A DNA stretch of 19,567 nt from an uncultured Clostridia bacterium (lineage in GTDB: Bacteria; Bacillota_A; Clostridia; TANB77; CAG-508), in the NCBI GenBank assembly GCA_947594095.1, contig CANQEA010000020.1:1-19567 (forward strand), read 5' to 3'. Both the position numbers and the translations under genes were made by a program. Shown here in pieces: positions 6,261 through 17,029 of this stretch (position 1 is its first letter; the number at the start of each line of letters is the position of its first letter). Under the pieces are notes generated by a model. It saw nothing but the letters and a program-made list of their open reading frames with translations, was not told the origin of the DNA and searched no databases.

Positions 6261-9200
6261 TTAGCTTAAAACTTTTTTCTTAATGATAACAATACCTATA
6301 CCAGTTACAAGTAATGCTACTGCACCAATTATTATATACAATGTTGTATTAAATTCTTCTGATGAACCAGTTGGGTTTGTTATAATTACTTCTTCTGATA
6401 TTGATGAGTCTGGCTCATTTGGACTTAATGTAAACATATAGTTTCCTGGTATTTGTTTAGGTGGACTTCCTGGATTTGGTGTATCTATCTTTATAACTTC
6501 TGACATATTATCAAATGTTATTTCATCTTGGTTTGAAAGTACTTTTGTTGTTACATAAGTAAATGTATGTTGTCCTTTCGCTTCTATACCTTTACCGTCC
6601 TTTCCATCTGCAACAAATACATCTATCCAATTAAAATAATTTGAATTATATTTATTAAAAGTTCCATTTGGAGGAGATTTTTTGTTATTATTCCAATATT
6701 CACTATTAAAATATTTCTCTTCGTTTTCTTGGTCTACTAAATATTTTTCATTTTTAATAGCTAAATCATCTCTCCATCCTTCATTCACTTTATCTTCTTG
6801 TTTTTTCCTTGTAACCACGTTATCCAAATAATCTGCAACTGTTACTTTCATTTTTACAGGATTTTCATCCCAACTATCTCCTGATTGTCCATAATGGTAA
6901 TATTGATCATTTGCGAAGTCTTGTTCACTATTATTATATACCACAAACTCATATGTTGTTTCAACTGTTGCTCCTTGAATAATTTCTTTATCTAATTCTA
7001 TGTCAATTTTACCTTGATCTATTAGAGTATTGCCTTCCACTTTTGGATTCAAGTATTTCGCATTTTTTATTTCACCTTCAAACTCATATTCACCATCTTC
7101 ATTTTCGACAATATTATTGTCAATTAATACTTGACCATTTGCTAAAAATAATTTAATATGTGAAATACGTTTATCAAGGGCTACTTCTTGCCTTGGCCTT
7201 TCTATAATTCCGAAATCCATTTGATGTATATTATATGTTGAACCTAATTCATTTAATTTATTAACTAGATTATATTCTATATTTTTTTCATTGTCATAGT
7301 TTCCGGATTTTACCTCTCGTGAATCTGTTCCGCTTTCGATAGTAATTTCCATACTTTGAGTTATAGAATGCATCTGAAGATCCTCGTCATATCCAAATTT
7401 TCCATTAGAATAGTTTCCATCTGTATCATAATTTCCATCAATATAGTTTTTAACTGTGAATTTCTTTAAATTACTATCTATATCTGTTCTAATATTATAG
7501 TCATCTAATGCATCAGAATATCTATCATTATCAGCATTTTTATCATACCACCACCATTTTACGTCTTCACTATTATTATCATATCTAGTTTTTTTCATAG
7601 TGGTACTCTTATAGTCTTCTACATAATAATGTTCTGTATTTTGACTGCTACTATTAGCTCCCCATATAAATAATACCTGATAATTTCCTGGCAATACACC
7701 TTTAAATGAATAGCTTCCATCATCTCCAGTTTTTTCATTATCATATCTATGTGATGTATTCTCTACTACAGTATATGATACATTATTTTCTGATGTAGCC
7801 TTAAATGTACCAGCATAAATTAATTTTACTTCAACATCTTTTATTGTTTTTTCATCAGTATCATATTGTTCATTTCCTTCTCTATATGCTCCTGGTGTTA
7901 CTATTCCCTTTTGTACGTCTTTTGGAATATCCTCAAATACTACACCTTCAATTTTTCTTGAATCTGGATCTCCATCTTCTTCTATTATAAATCCTGGTGC
8001 TCTATCTGAATCATCTTCAAATGTATCTTTATCATATAAATCAGCACTATCTGGACGCGAATCCTGATCAACACCCGCATAAGCTTTTCCTCCACTTCTT
8101 GTTGTGTATTCTGAAATTTCTGCCAAATTATATAATGTTTCTAACTCATTAAGTTTATTCTTTTCCTCTCTACTTAAAATGTCATTTAACATATCATTAA
8201 TAGTTTCTCTTGTTAATGTGCATGCAACTTTGATTTCAGCAGATTTTCCTGGTCCTATTTCTATAATATCATTGTCTTCAAACTCAAATGTTTTTTTATA
8301 ATATTGCTCTTTATCCTCTCCAAAAGTCTCGTGTTGCTCTCTATCATCTGTATTATATTCTGATCCATTCGGTGTTGTTAAAGTAATCTCATAATTAAAT
8401 TCATTAGACCATTGCTCTGTAATTGCATTAACATAGGAAGTTAGCAAAGAAGATTGATTTTCCACTCTTATAATATAATTAGCAGTCATAACTAACTCAC
8501 CATTATCTATGTAATCACCAATATCTTTATTAGTTATATCTGTACGATACATTTTTCTATAATAGCTTTTGTCATATTTGTCAAGTGTTTTAACACCTAT
8601 TTTAGATAATTCGTCATTTTTTCCATCATCTATATTTGAATTGTCATAATTTTGCATATATTCGTAAGTATTTGTTTTACCATTAACATCTATTATTACA
8701 TTTTCTAAATCTTTTACTACGGCTATATCTGGTTGTGCTCTTACTTTTAGTCCTAAATTTACATTTTCTATTTCTTTAATAGATTGTACAGAAATTGTAC
8801 TACTCTCTTTGGTTAATATATCCTCTGAAATGTCTTTAGAAAAATTATATGTACCATCTGTAGTTGCTTTTATATTATATTTTTCATCTGCAACATATTC
8901 ACTTCTTCCACCATATTTAATTGTAGACTTATGATTTTCTGAGTCATAATCTATTGACTTATCACAATTAACTGCTCCTTGGCCATCTATAGTAGAGAAA
9001 TTATAATTAAAAATATTTCTTCCTTCCTCTTTTACCTTTGATCCATTTTCTTTATCTGCATTTACATCAACTGCTTCATATTTTAATCCATTATATTCAA
9101 ATTTAACTTCATATTGGTCTATATTTTGATAATCTAAATTCTCAAAACAATATTGAAGTTTTCCATCAACCGTAATTATAGGCTTTCTTTCAGTTTCTGC

Positions 9201-11662
9201 AAATATTCCTTCTAATCTGTCTCTATTTGACTTATGATTTGGTTTTATAATTTTTCTTTTTCCTTCAACAATTTCTTCTACTAATTGATCATCCTTATAC
9301 AATTTGATATTAATGTCTTTAGGATCTATAATCTCATCATTTGATGTACACAGATTATCCATTTTTGAAGTTTTCCCTTCAATACCATCTAGCCATATAT
9401 ACCCAATTAAATCTATATCACGTCTAGGGTCATTTATCGTAATTTCTTCATTATTACTTGTTGGGTCCCATACAATTACATCTCCGTTTAAATATCCATC
9501 ATTATCTACTGTATCAAAATCATTGTAATATTCACCATTTGGGATTACCTCCTCTATTGTATAAGTTGCATCTTTTTGCATCTCAGAATTGGTAAGTTCT
9601 ATTTTTCCATTATTGTCTGTTGTCGCAACAATAAATCTATAATAATCTACATAGGCGTTTTTGTTATACCACCACGACTCATAATATTCATTGCCAGAAA
9701 ATTTATATCCATCAGTTAAAGGCTCATAAATTTTTGATACAAAATCATCTGTGTGTCTTCGATTAGTTTTACCTGATTCTATCTCACTAATTAATTGATT
9801 TCTTTTTTCGTTTATATTAACAGCACTGACAAATGTCTCTGTATAATTATACTGGTGGTTATTATACACAGGATATCCAAATTTGGTATCATAATATTTT
9901 CCTTTCCAATAATCTCTTTCTACTGGAATTTTACTAGAACTCGTCCAATCTAATCTTATCAGAAAAGTCGTATTAGGTATTGGTCTACTTCCATCTTCAT
10001 CTCTTTTTAAAATAGTTAAGTATTTTATATTTGGATCATTGTATATCGTTATTGGTTCAAAAGTTTTTCCTTCAGTTATATCATTATTATTTATGGTTAC
10101 TGATTTTTCACCATTTTGACTATTAATTATATAATAATCATCTGGTGCTTCGGTTTCGTAAACATAATATGTTCCAGGCTCTGAAACATAAAATTCAACT
10201 ATACCTGATTCATCAGTAGTTTTAGTTTCTGTTTTTCGAACAAATTTCCCATTTTCCTTAAATGCTAAATAGAATTTTGCACCAGCCAATGTTTCATTCG
10301 TATCACTAGCTTTTTTGATTATGGTTACCTTTGCTTTACTTCCTTCTGTGTTTGTTACATAAATCCAATATCCTATAAATTTATCCCTATTTCCCTCTTT
10401 GACTTTATCCTCAGGTGCTTTTGGCGGTACAGTTATTACTTCTTGTTCTTCTGGCAATCTTAAATCATCTTTTTCCTCATCAGGGCCATTTTCATCTCCC
10501 CACGCCCAACTCCACGTATCACGGCCCCAATACGTTCCATACGTTCCTTCGCCGCCAACTTCTTCTATAATATATTCTCCTTCTCCTTCATGCGTATTAG
10601 GATTATAATTGAAAGTAAAATTTGCACATCCGATCCGGACCAGTCATTTGTAACATGTTTTCACATATACCATATGTGCTGCCACCCTTTGTCACGTACA
10701 TCGGCATGCCGCCTTCTGACGGGCAATATAAAATATGATTTTCTTCCCTTTGAATCGCGTTATATGCACTTAAATCAGGTAAATCTCCTTCAGATATTTT
10801 TTTATAAGCCTGAAATACAACAGGTCCTTTAGGCACAGAATCACCCTCACTCCTTTCTATAGATTTACGCACATGAACCTCAACTGTGTGGAAGTCTGGA
10901 ACAACGCCCTCGCCGTCGTAGCCAAAAACTATTTGGTTTTGTGTCGCCTTCCCCTCGCTCAGGTGACTCCAACCATTCAACAGCAACATTCGGATACTAA
11001 AGTTCCCTTGAAAAGACGCGCCATCTCCTAGGCAACTATTCGTGTGAAACTCACCCCAGTTTCCCTTATAGGCTGATGTGCCCGTAAGCGAGTTCTCACT
11101 CCACTCATTAGTTATCGCATATTCTATCTGGCTTTTTAAATGAGTCCTATGAGTTCGATAATTCGCACTACTACTAACAACACCCGTCTCACCGTTGTTG
11201 ATGATCTGCATACATTCCCACGAAATCTTTACCCAACGATTAAGTTCCTCGCATTGCCTCCAATCACTAATTTGTGTACCATCCGGAGCAATCCATGCAC
11301 CTCCGATTGAACATATATTTACGATTTTCATCTCCTTCAAACATTACCATACGTTTTTCGCCGTCTATAGTCACATCGATAACATTGTCAACAAGTAAAC
11401 TAATGTGATTCATAATCGTTCTCTCATCAATACATAAGAAGTTATTCCAAGTCCAATACGCATTATTCGAATTCCACTCTTCAGACGAAACCGTAACTTC
11501 TTGACCTTTAAGGGCATCCACTTCCATGTTAACAAATTTCTTACCATCAGCGGCATCGTCCCTTAATTGCTCAGCACTCATCGCTTTCACAATTGATGGG
11601 CCTAGAAATATTGATATTATTAATAGAAATAAAATTAATATTATTTGTTTTATGCTTTTCAC
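6261..11662 (-). CDS. giant secreted surface protein with SpaA/Cna-B and SdrD-B domains, two +1 shifts at CGG
   Basis: About 1799 residues once one base is skipped at 11305 and one at 10632. Residues 1-27 are a signal peptide ending I-V-K-A. Residues up to about 400 are a Trp/Cys-containing N-terminal domain I do not recognise. From about 430 there is a SpaA-like prealbumin domain (K-V-T-I-I-K-K, E-T-E-A-P, I-Y-N-D: the Lys, Glu and Asn expected for an internal isopeptide bond), a second interrupted copy, and SdrD-B-like modules (I-G-Y-I-W-L-D-G; I-E-G-V-V-F-E-D). A final membrane helix is followed by K-K-K. No canonical LPxTG is seen (N-P-T-G precedes the helix), so membrane anchoring is likelier than sortase attachment. 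It starts with GTG one base after the upstream gene's stop, with AAGGAGGG in front, so the two are translationally coupled. Likely a cell-surface stalk or adhesin. Confidence 0.78.
10630..10632 (-). other. putative +1 recoding site (CGG), second site in the Cna-B surface protein
   Basis: CCG-GAT-CGG-ATG in the middle frame. Skipping the C gives GGA-TGT-GCA-AAT-TTT-ACT (G-C-A-N-F-T), which joins an open frame of more than 1450 codons. Without the shift a stop comes nine codons on, at 10603. Confidence 0.7.
11303..11305 (-). other. putative +1 recoding site (CGG), first site in the Cna-B surface protein
   Basis: TTC-AAT-CGG-AGG in the signal-peptide frame. Skipping the C gives GGA-GGT-GCA-TGG (F-N-G-G-A-W) and joins the next frame. 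Without the shift translation stops at 11267, after 131 residues. Confidence 0.7.
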
Positions 11663-11663
11663 A

Positions 11664-14600
11664 TTATCCCTCCTTTCTTACTTTAATTTTATATACTTCA
11701 TATCCTGTTCCAACTAATACTATTATTGCAATTAATACATATAAAGTTATTTGTAATGCACCAGTTGAAATTGAAATTAATATTTCTGCTGTACTAATAT
11801 CATCTTCCTCATCAGCATAGTTTCCTGCACTAGAGTCAATATCAGTTATAGATAAACTATTAGATATATTTGCTATTTCTGCTATATTTGTTGATGTTCC
11901 CGTGTTATTTTTTGTCATAGTTTTTGTCAAAATTAAAGTTATCGTTTTTGTTTCTTCTGGTTTTATTATGTCGTTTGTTAGTGCTACTGTATGCAAATTT
12001 CCGTCTGCCCCCATATACCAATCCTTATTTAATTCAGAACTAAATGTCATATCTTTTGGCATATAATCTATTATTTCATTTGCATATCCTTCAATTTCGC
12101 CTTCATTTGTTATATCTATTTGATATTGTACTAATACTGTTGTACCTTCTAAGTATTGTGCTGGAATTTCTATTTTTGCTAATTGTTCTTTATTGTATTC
12201 TTTAACCCCTGTTCCTTTTTCTGTTTGAACTATTACTTTTGAAATATATTTATCTAGTTTTAAATCAAATTCAAAGTTTTCTTTAAATCCTGCATCTATA
12301 TAACCATATATATTATTGCTAAATACAATTACATCTGTTGTAGCAACCACTTCACCATTTAATTCACTTTGTATAACATCTGAATTTTGAGAGAAACTTA
12401 AATCTTGTCTTTTATATTCTGTAGGTATATATTTTGCAGTATCATATTTAAATACAACAATATATTCTCCATTTGCCATTCCTGTTAACTCATAATCACC
12501 ATTTTCATCTGTTGTTGTTTTTATTTTATTGCCATTTTCATCTGTTACTATTTCTTCTGTATTTGTATCTACTAGTTGCACTTCCATTCCTGATATCTTT
12601 TCTTCTGATGTTTCTTTTTTGCCATCTTTATTTTTATCTACCCATGCTGTTCCTGATATTTGATTTTCTATATTATTTTCTAATTCTTTTTGCGTTGGTT
12701 GAAAATCTAATGTATATTCTATTGTATTCGATTGTTCAGTTTGTGCAGATCCAACTAAATATACAGTATTTTTTAGCAAATAACTTGTTGCTTTTGAAGT
12801 GTCTATTTTAGTTCTAATTACTAAAGTTATTTCAGATTTTGCTTTTATTTGTCTTGTTATACTAATATTATTTTCATTTATTTCCTCAATTGGCATTTTT
12901 TCATCTTCAACAACAACATAAGCTTCTTGAATAACCGCAGCTTTAGGAACAGAGTCTGATATTTCAAATTCTTTATCAATGACGCTAACATTTCTTATTT
13001 TAGCTGTATAAACAAGTTCTTCCCCATTCTTTAAAGATTTTTCTTTGCTACTTCCTGTTTGTTCTATCTCTAATTTTGCATTTACATTATTAACTTTTTT
13101 ATTTATTTCATTTGATGTATATGTTTTATCATTTTCTGTTACTTGATAAAATATTCTACAAAAATCTTCTTGTGTTTCTGAATCTAGTTCAGTTATTGAT
13201 AAGAATAATGGAATATATACTTCTTGTTTTGCATCTATTTCATTTATTTTAAATTTTACAATTCCATTTTCATTTTCTATGACTTCAACATCTTCTGAAT
13301 AAACATTTTTTTCATCAAGTGCAGTTATATTAGGTATATGCATTTCTAAAATGACATTTTGTTTATTTTCTTCTGAAATATTTTTAGTTGATAATTTTAA
13401 TCTTACAATTCCACCACTATATAAATCTACAATTTCATTATAACTGTACGTTAAAATTAATTTTAAATCTCCATCTTCAATTGAATTTTTAGATATTTGA
13501 ACCTCTTGTTCCTCCTTATCATCAGCTGTAATTTTTAATGTTCCTAAAGTTTCGCCTTCTGCATCTTCTTTTATTACATATTGATATTCAATCGTAGCTG
13601 TTTCTCCTGGTTTTAATGCTTCAATTGCATCTAAATTATTTTCTGTAATTTCTGTATTTTCACTTGTATATTCTGTTGCAATTCCTACTTCTGATTCTTC
13701 TTCTGATACTCTTTCTGTTATAAAGAAATTTGCATTTGATTGCATTGCTGTTACATTTATATTTGTTAATTCTTCTTCTGTAGTATTTTCAACTACAATT
13801 GTATTTTTAATACTTTGTCCTTGATATACACTTTGTCCATTTTCTAGCACACTATCTGCATATGTTGATTTAACATATACGTTTCCAATTCCCTCTACTT
13901 CTTGTTTATTTAGATTTTCTGTATCAATAGTTTGCTCTTGATCATCTATTTTTGCCGTTATAGTAGATAAATTAATTTTAGTATTTGTATTTTGTTCTTT
14001 TTCTTCATAATCGTATAAAACTTCGATATTTGACAATGATTTTTGGTTATACTCTAAATCTCCTGGTATTTTTAGTTCATAATTTAACTCTGTGTTTCCT
14101 TCTTGATTTAAATTTTCTAATTCTATTTTGTAAGCTTTTACTTCTTCTATATTTTCAACTTCTTGTTGCCAATTTTCACTATCTTTTTCATTTGTATTTT
14201 CTGTTGCATAATATACTTTTGCATTTTCTAACTCTATTTTATCTGCTAATTTTACATCTATATTACTGTCTTCTGTATTTAAGTTTCCTATTATTGCTAT
14301 ATTATCTACTGGCTCTAAGTAATTATTTACAAGCAATGTATTCACTTTTGCAATCTTCTCTTCTGTCCCTGTATCTAATCTGCCCTCTATTTCGTCATTA
14401 TTTATATTATCTATTATTTCTTCATCTCTATAATCTTTCAATGAATTGTATACAAACATACCATATTTTGATTCTAAATTAATTTCTTTATCTGTCCAGT
14501 ATTCTGCTTCATTACCATTTTCATTTGTATATTTCATTTCTATCTTATCTATTTTACTTGGTGTCTTTTTGTTCATTTCTATATTAGCATTTATAACAAC

Positions 14601-16578
14601 TTGTATTCCTTGATTTGCCTTACTTACAAATTCTCTTTGTTCTCCTTGTAATGTTACACAAATTACTTTTCTTCCATCTTGTTCTCTTACCTCATAATTT
14701 TCAATTCCCATATCTTCTTCATTTACATATAATACATTTACTGAATTAATTTCTATATTTTCAGTACCTTCTGGGAAATATATCTCTAAATATGGATTTT
14801 TGAACAAGTCATAAGATGGATTACAAGATAATAATTTAGTATTTATTATTAAGTTTTCATTTTTACTTAATGTTGACAAAGTTTTTGTACTTAAAGATAA
14901 CTTTGCATCTGTTTTAGTATCATTCATATTAATTGCAGTTTTTATAACATTTTGCTCTGTTCTTGACTCTATTATATTTTCTTCTGTATTACTTTCTAAT
15001 TCTTCCTCTTGTATTTCTTCATTTTCTGAAACTTCTTCCGAATTTGAACTTATATTAGTTGTTACTTTTAGTTCTTCTTCTAAATCTACAAATGATTTTA
15101 ATTGTTCTTTTACATATTCATCAGATTTTATAGCTTTGCCAAATTCTATTTGCAAACTTCCTTCTTTTTCCGGTTTGCTTGTAGTTATTACTATTTCATT
15201 TGTTTCGTTTCCATCAATTGTGATTATAATTTCTCCCTGATCGTTTGTCTCACTTTCACCATTTATTATTGCAATTTGCGCTCCTTGTTTGCTACTTACT
15301 TCTATACTTCCATTTTTCCCTAATATCTCTTGCATTTTTTGTTTGTTAATTTTTATTTCTTTGTAATAAGTATTTGTTGATGCATTATTTAAATTTTGAT
15401 CCACATCTATAAAATTATTTTCTTCAGTTTCTATAATTACATTATCTACACTGTTTGCTTCTGATATTTCTAAAGTTACTCTTTCTTTGTAAGTTGTTTC
15501 ATTTTCCGTATTAGCATATAAATATCCCTTATAAATTTCTTTACTTGATTCTATATTTGTAGATACAACATCCCCCTTTTGTTCTACTGATTTAATATCT
15601 TGTAATTCATTTTCTATTTCTTCATCTCTTGTGTATAATTTTGTTCTTATTTTTGCTTGTAAATCAACCTCTACTGTATCTACTCCTATTTCATCATATA
15701 TGTATATAATTTTATATTCGTTTTTACCTTTTTCCCATTCTATTTTGTTTTCTTCGTTTGGAAGATTGCTGTTTGTAATTTTTAATACTCCGTCTTCTTT
15801 TCCATATTGATAATTTTCATTTGGTAAGTTATTCCCATCTACTAACACTTTTACTTTGCTTGGTTTTACCTGTTTTATTACAGGTACATTAATTTCTAAA
15901 CATTCGCTTTGGAATGGAAGTTTATTATCTTCTACTTGTACTTCTATTTCTTGTTGTAAAAGTGTTTCTTTTTCATTTAAAGCAATATATTTTTCAACAT
16001 CTTGACTAACATTTATATTTGCTTCATCAGTCCACATCAATCTTATTTTTACTTGTCCTTTAACTTCAGCCTTCCTTTCATCTTTATCTATGTATATTCC
16101 ACTTAAACTAACCGTAGTTTCTTTGTTCAATTCTCCTATATTTATCATATTATTTTTTGAAAATTTGACAGGTATATTTATTTCTACATTTCTTCCATAT
16201 GTTATTGTATTTAGGTTTATTGTATTACCATCTATATTTTTAACGTATTGACTTTTCACTTCTTCCTGTTTTATTTCAAAGTTATTATCTTCTATTTTTA
16301 TGACAGCATTATTTAATACTCCGGCTATCATTTACCGCAATATTTATAACGAGTGTTTCACCATCAGAAATATTTGACTTTTTACTATGTACTTTTTCTT
16401 CTCCTTCTTTGAGATAACTGTCAAAAATTACATTTCTACTATTGGTTGTAGTTTCTTGTGCTTCTAAGTCCTCATACATAGCTTGAGCTATTCCTTGACC
16501 TAAAAACAGGATGTCTCCACCAATCAGCAATATAATTATTCCTAGTACTGCAATTGTTTTGAATATTTTTTGTTTCAT
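11664..16578 (-). CDS. giant secreted surface protein with SdrD-B-like domain, +1 shift at CGG
   Basis: About 1637 residues after skipping one base at 16323. The first 85 codons hold a signal peptide (long hydrophobic run, then A-Q-A) and end V-N-D-S. The restored frame begins G-V-L-N-N-A-V-I-K-I-E-D and runs uninterrupted. Most of the protein is Glu/Asn/Thr-rich beta-sandwich sequence without a family I can name. About 350 residues before the end is an SdrD-B module (I-S-G-T-A-W-V-D-K-N-K-D-G, D-E-N-G-D-Y-E-L), then a region that parallels the end of the partner protein (L-D-K-Y-I-S-K versus L-D-K-R-I-S-H), a membrane helix and the tail K-V-R-K-E-G. No LPxTG. First gene of the operon; its last bases contain the ribosome site of the next gene. 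Probably displayed together with the downstream protein. Confidence 0.78.
16321..16323 (-). other. putative +1 recoding site (CGG) in the SdrD-type gene
   Basis: GAT-AGC-CGG-AGT in the signal-peptide frame; skipping the C gives GGA-GTA-TTA-AAT. An unshifted ribosome stops four codons later, at 16309, so expression of the whole 1637-residue protein depends on this site. Confidence 0.7.
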
Positions 16579-16674
16579 GGTTAAATACCTGCCCTTCCCA
16601 AAACATAATTAATATCTAATATATTAGCTTATATTAAATAAATAATATATAATTACATATTATCTTTCTCCTAT

Positions 16675-16703
16675 ATATTAAACTTTTCTTATATTCAAAT
16701 CAA
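16675..16703 (-). promoter_or_regulatory. probable promoter of the surface-protein operon
   Basis: Minus-strand TTGATT (16698-16703), 17-base spacer, TAATAT (16675-16680). The leader is about 90 bases and holds a GGAGA-led ATG followed at once by TAA (16653-16658), a start-stop element, before the real ATG at 16578 with its GGCAGGT ribosome site. Confidence 0.45.
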
Positions 16704-16733
16704 TAGCAGTTTTTTCCTATAATAAAAAATAGC

Positions 16734-16763
16734 CTCAAACTAGCTTAGGGAAGCTCATTTGAG
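16734..16763 (-). terminator. rho-independent terminator after the lectin-tailed prepilin-like gene
   Basis: Stem CTCAAATGAGCTT against AAGCTAGTTTGAG with one G-U pair and one mismatch, and a CCCT loop. On the minus strand it is followed by GC-TATTTTTTATT. It separates the 18350-17030 gene from the surface-protein operon. Confidence 0.85.
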
Positions 16764-17029
16764 ACCATTTTAGTCAACTTTATTAAATTTTATTTACAGT
16801 TTTATTACATAACCACATTGCATGAACTATATAATTCTGTTAGTTCTATACACCCGTAAGAAATTATTTACTTAACGCCCAGACAAACAACCGCCATCCC
16901 GTAATTTGACTCCAGATGTATATAATATTTTTAGATTATTTCAAGCCGAGAACTTCACGAAGTATTTCTTTGTTTGAAAATTAAGCGTTATTCACATAGC
17001 GCTTATGTTGCTTTCTATTTTGCAAAAAA
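16764..17029 (-). other. transcribed non-coding stretch between the variable tail and its terminator
   Basis: About 265 bases with no gene in any frame. It contains an imperfect hairpin about 25 bases after the stop codon (TAAGCG at 16982-16987 with CGCTTA at 17000-17005), a small palindrome ACTTC-GT-GAAGT near 16955-16966, and a 20-codon stop-to-stop fragment (about 16870-16930) reading Y-I-H-L-E-S-N-Y-G-M-A-V-V-C-L-G-V-K, which has the look of the end of a lectin-like domain. Base composition is patchy, with G+C-rich islands. I found no copy of the preceding variable tail here. Confidence 0.4.

Noticed and set aside
6261..6400. LPxTG sortase anchor in the Cna-B protein
   Set aside because: Only N-P-T-G precedes the final membrane helix; a canonical motif is absent in both surface proteins.
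12473..14482. Open frames on the plus strand inside the SdrD-type gene
   Set aside because: They are antisense to a long coherent gene, low-complexity and Leu/Phe/Tyr-rich, and lack ribosome sites; they are by-products of AT-rich codon usage on the other strand.
16653..16658. ATG-TAA start-stop element in the surface-operon leader as a regulatory uORF
   Set aside because: A GGAGA element precedes it, but in such AT-rich sequence an ATG-TAA is easily fortuitous and it would lie almost at the 5' end of the message.
16764..17029. Template repeat for the variable tail located just downstream
   Set aside because: Reading the segment on both strands, I see no stretch that matches 17033-17160 with extra adenines.
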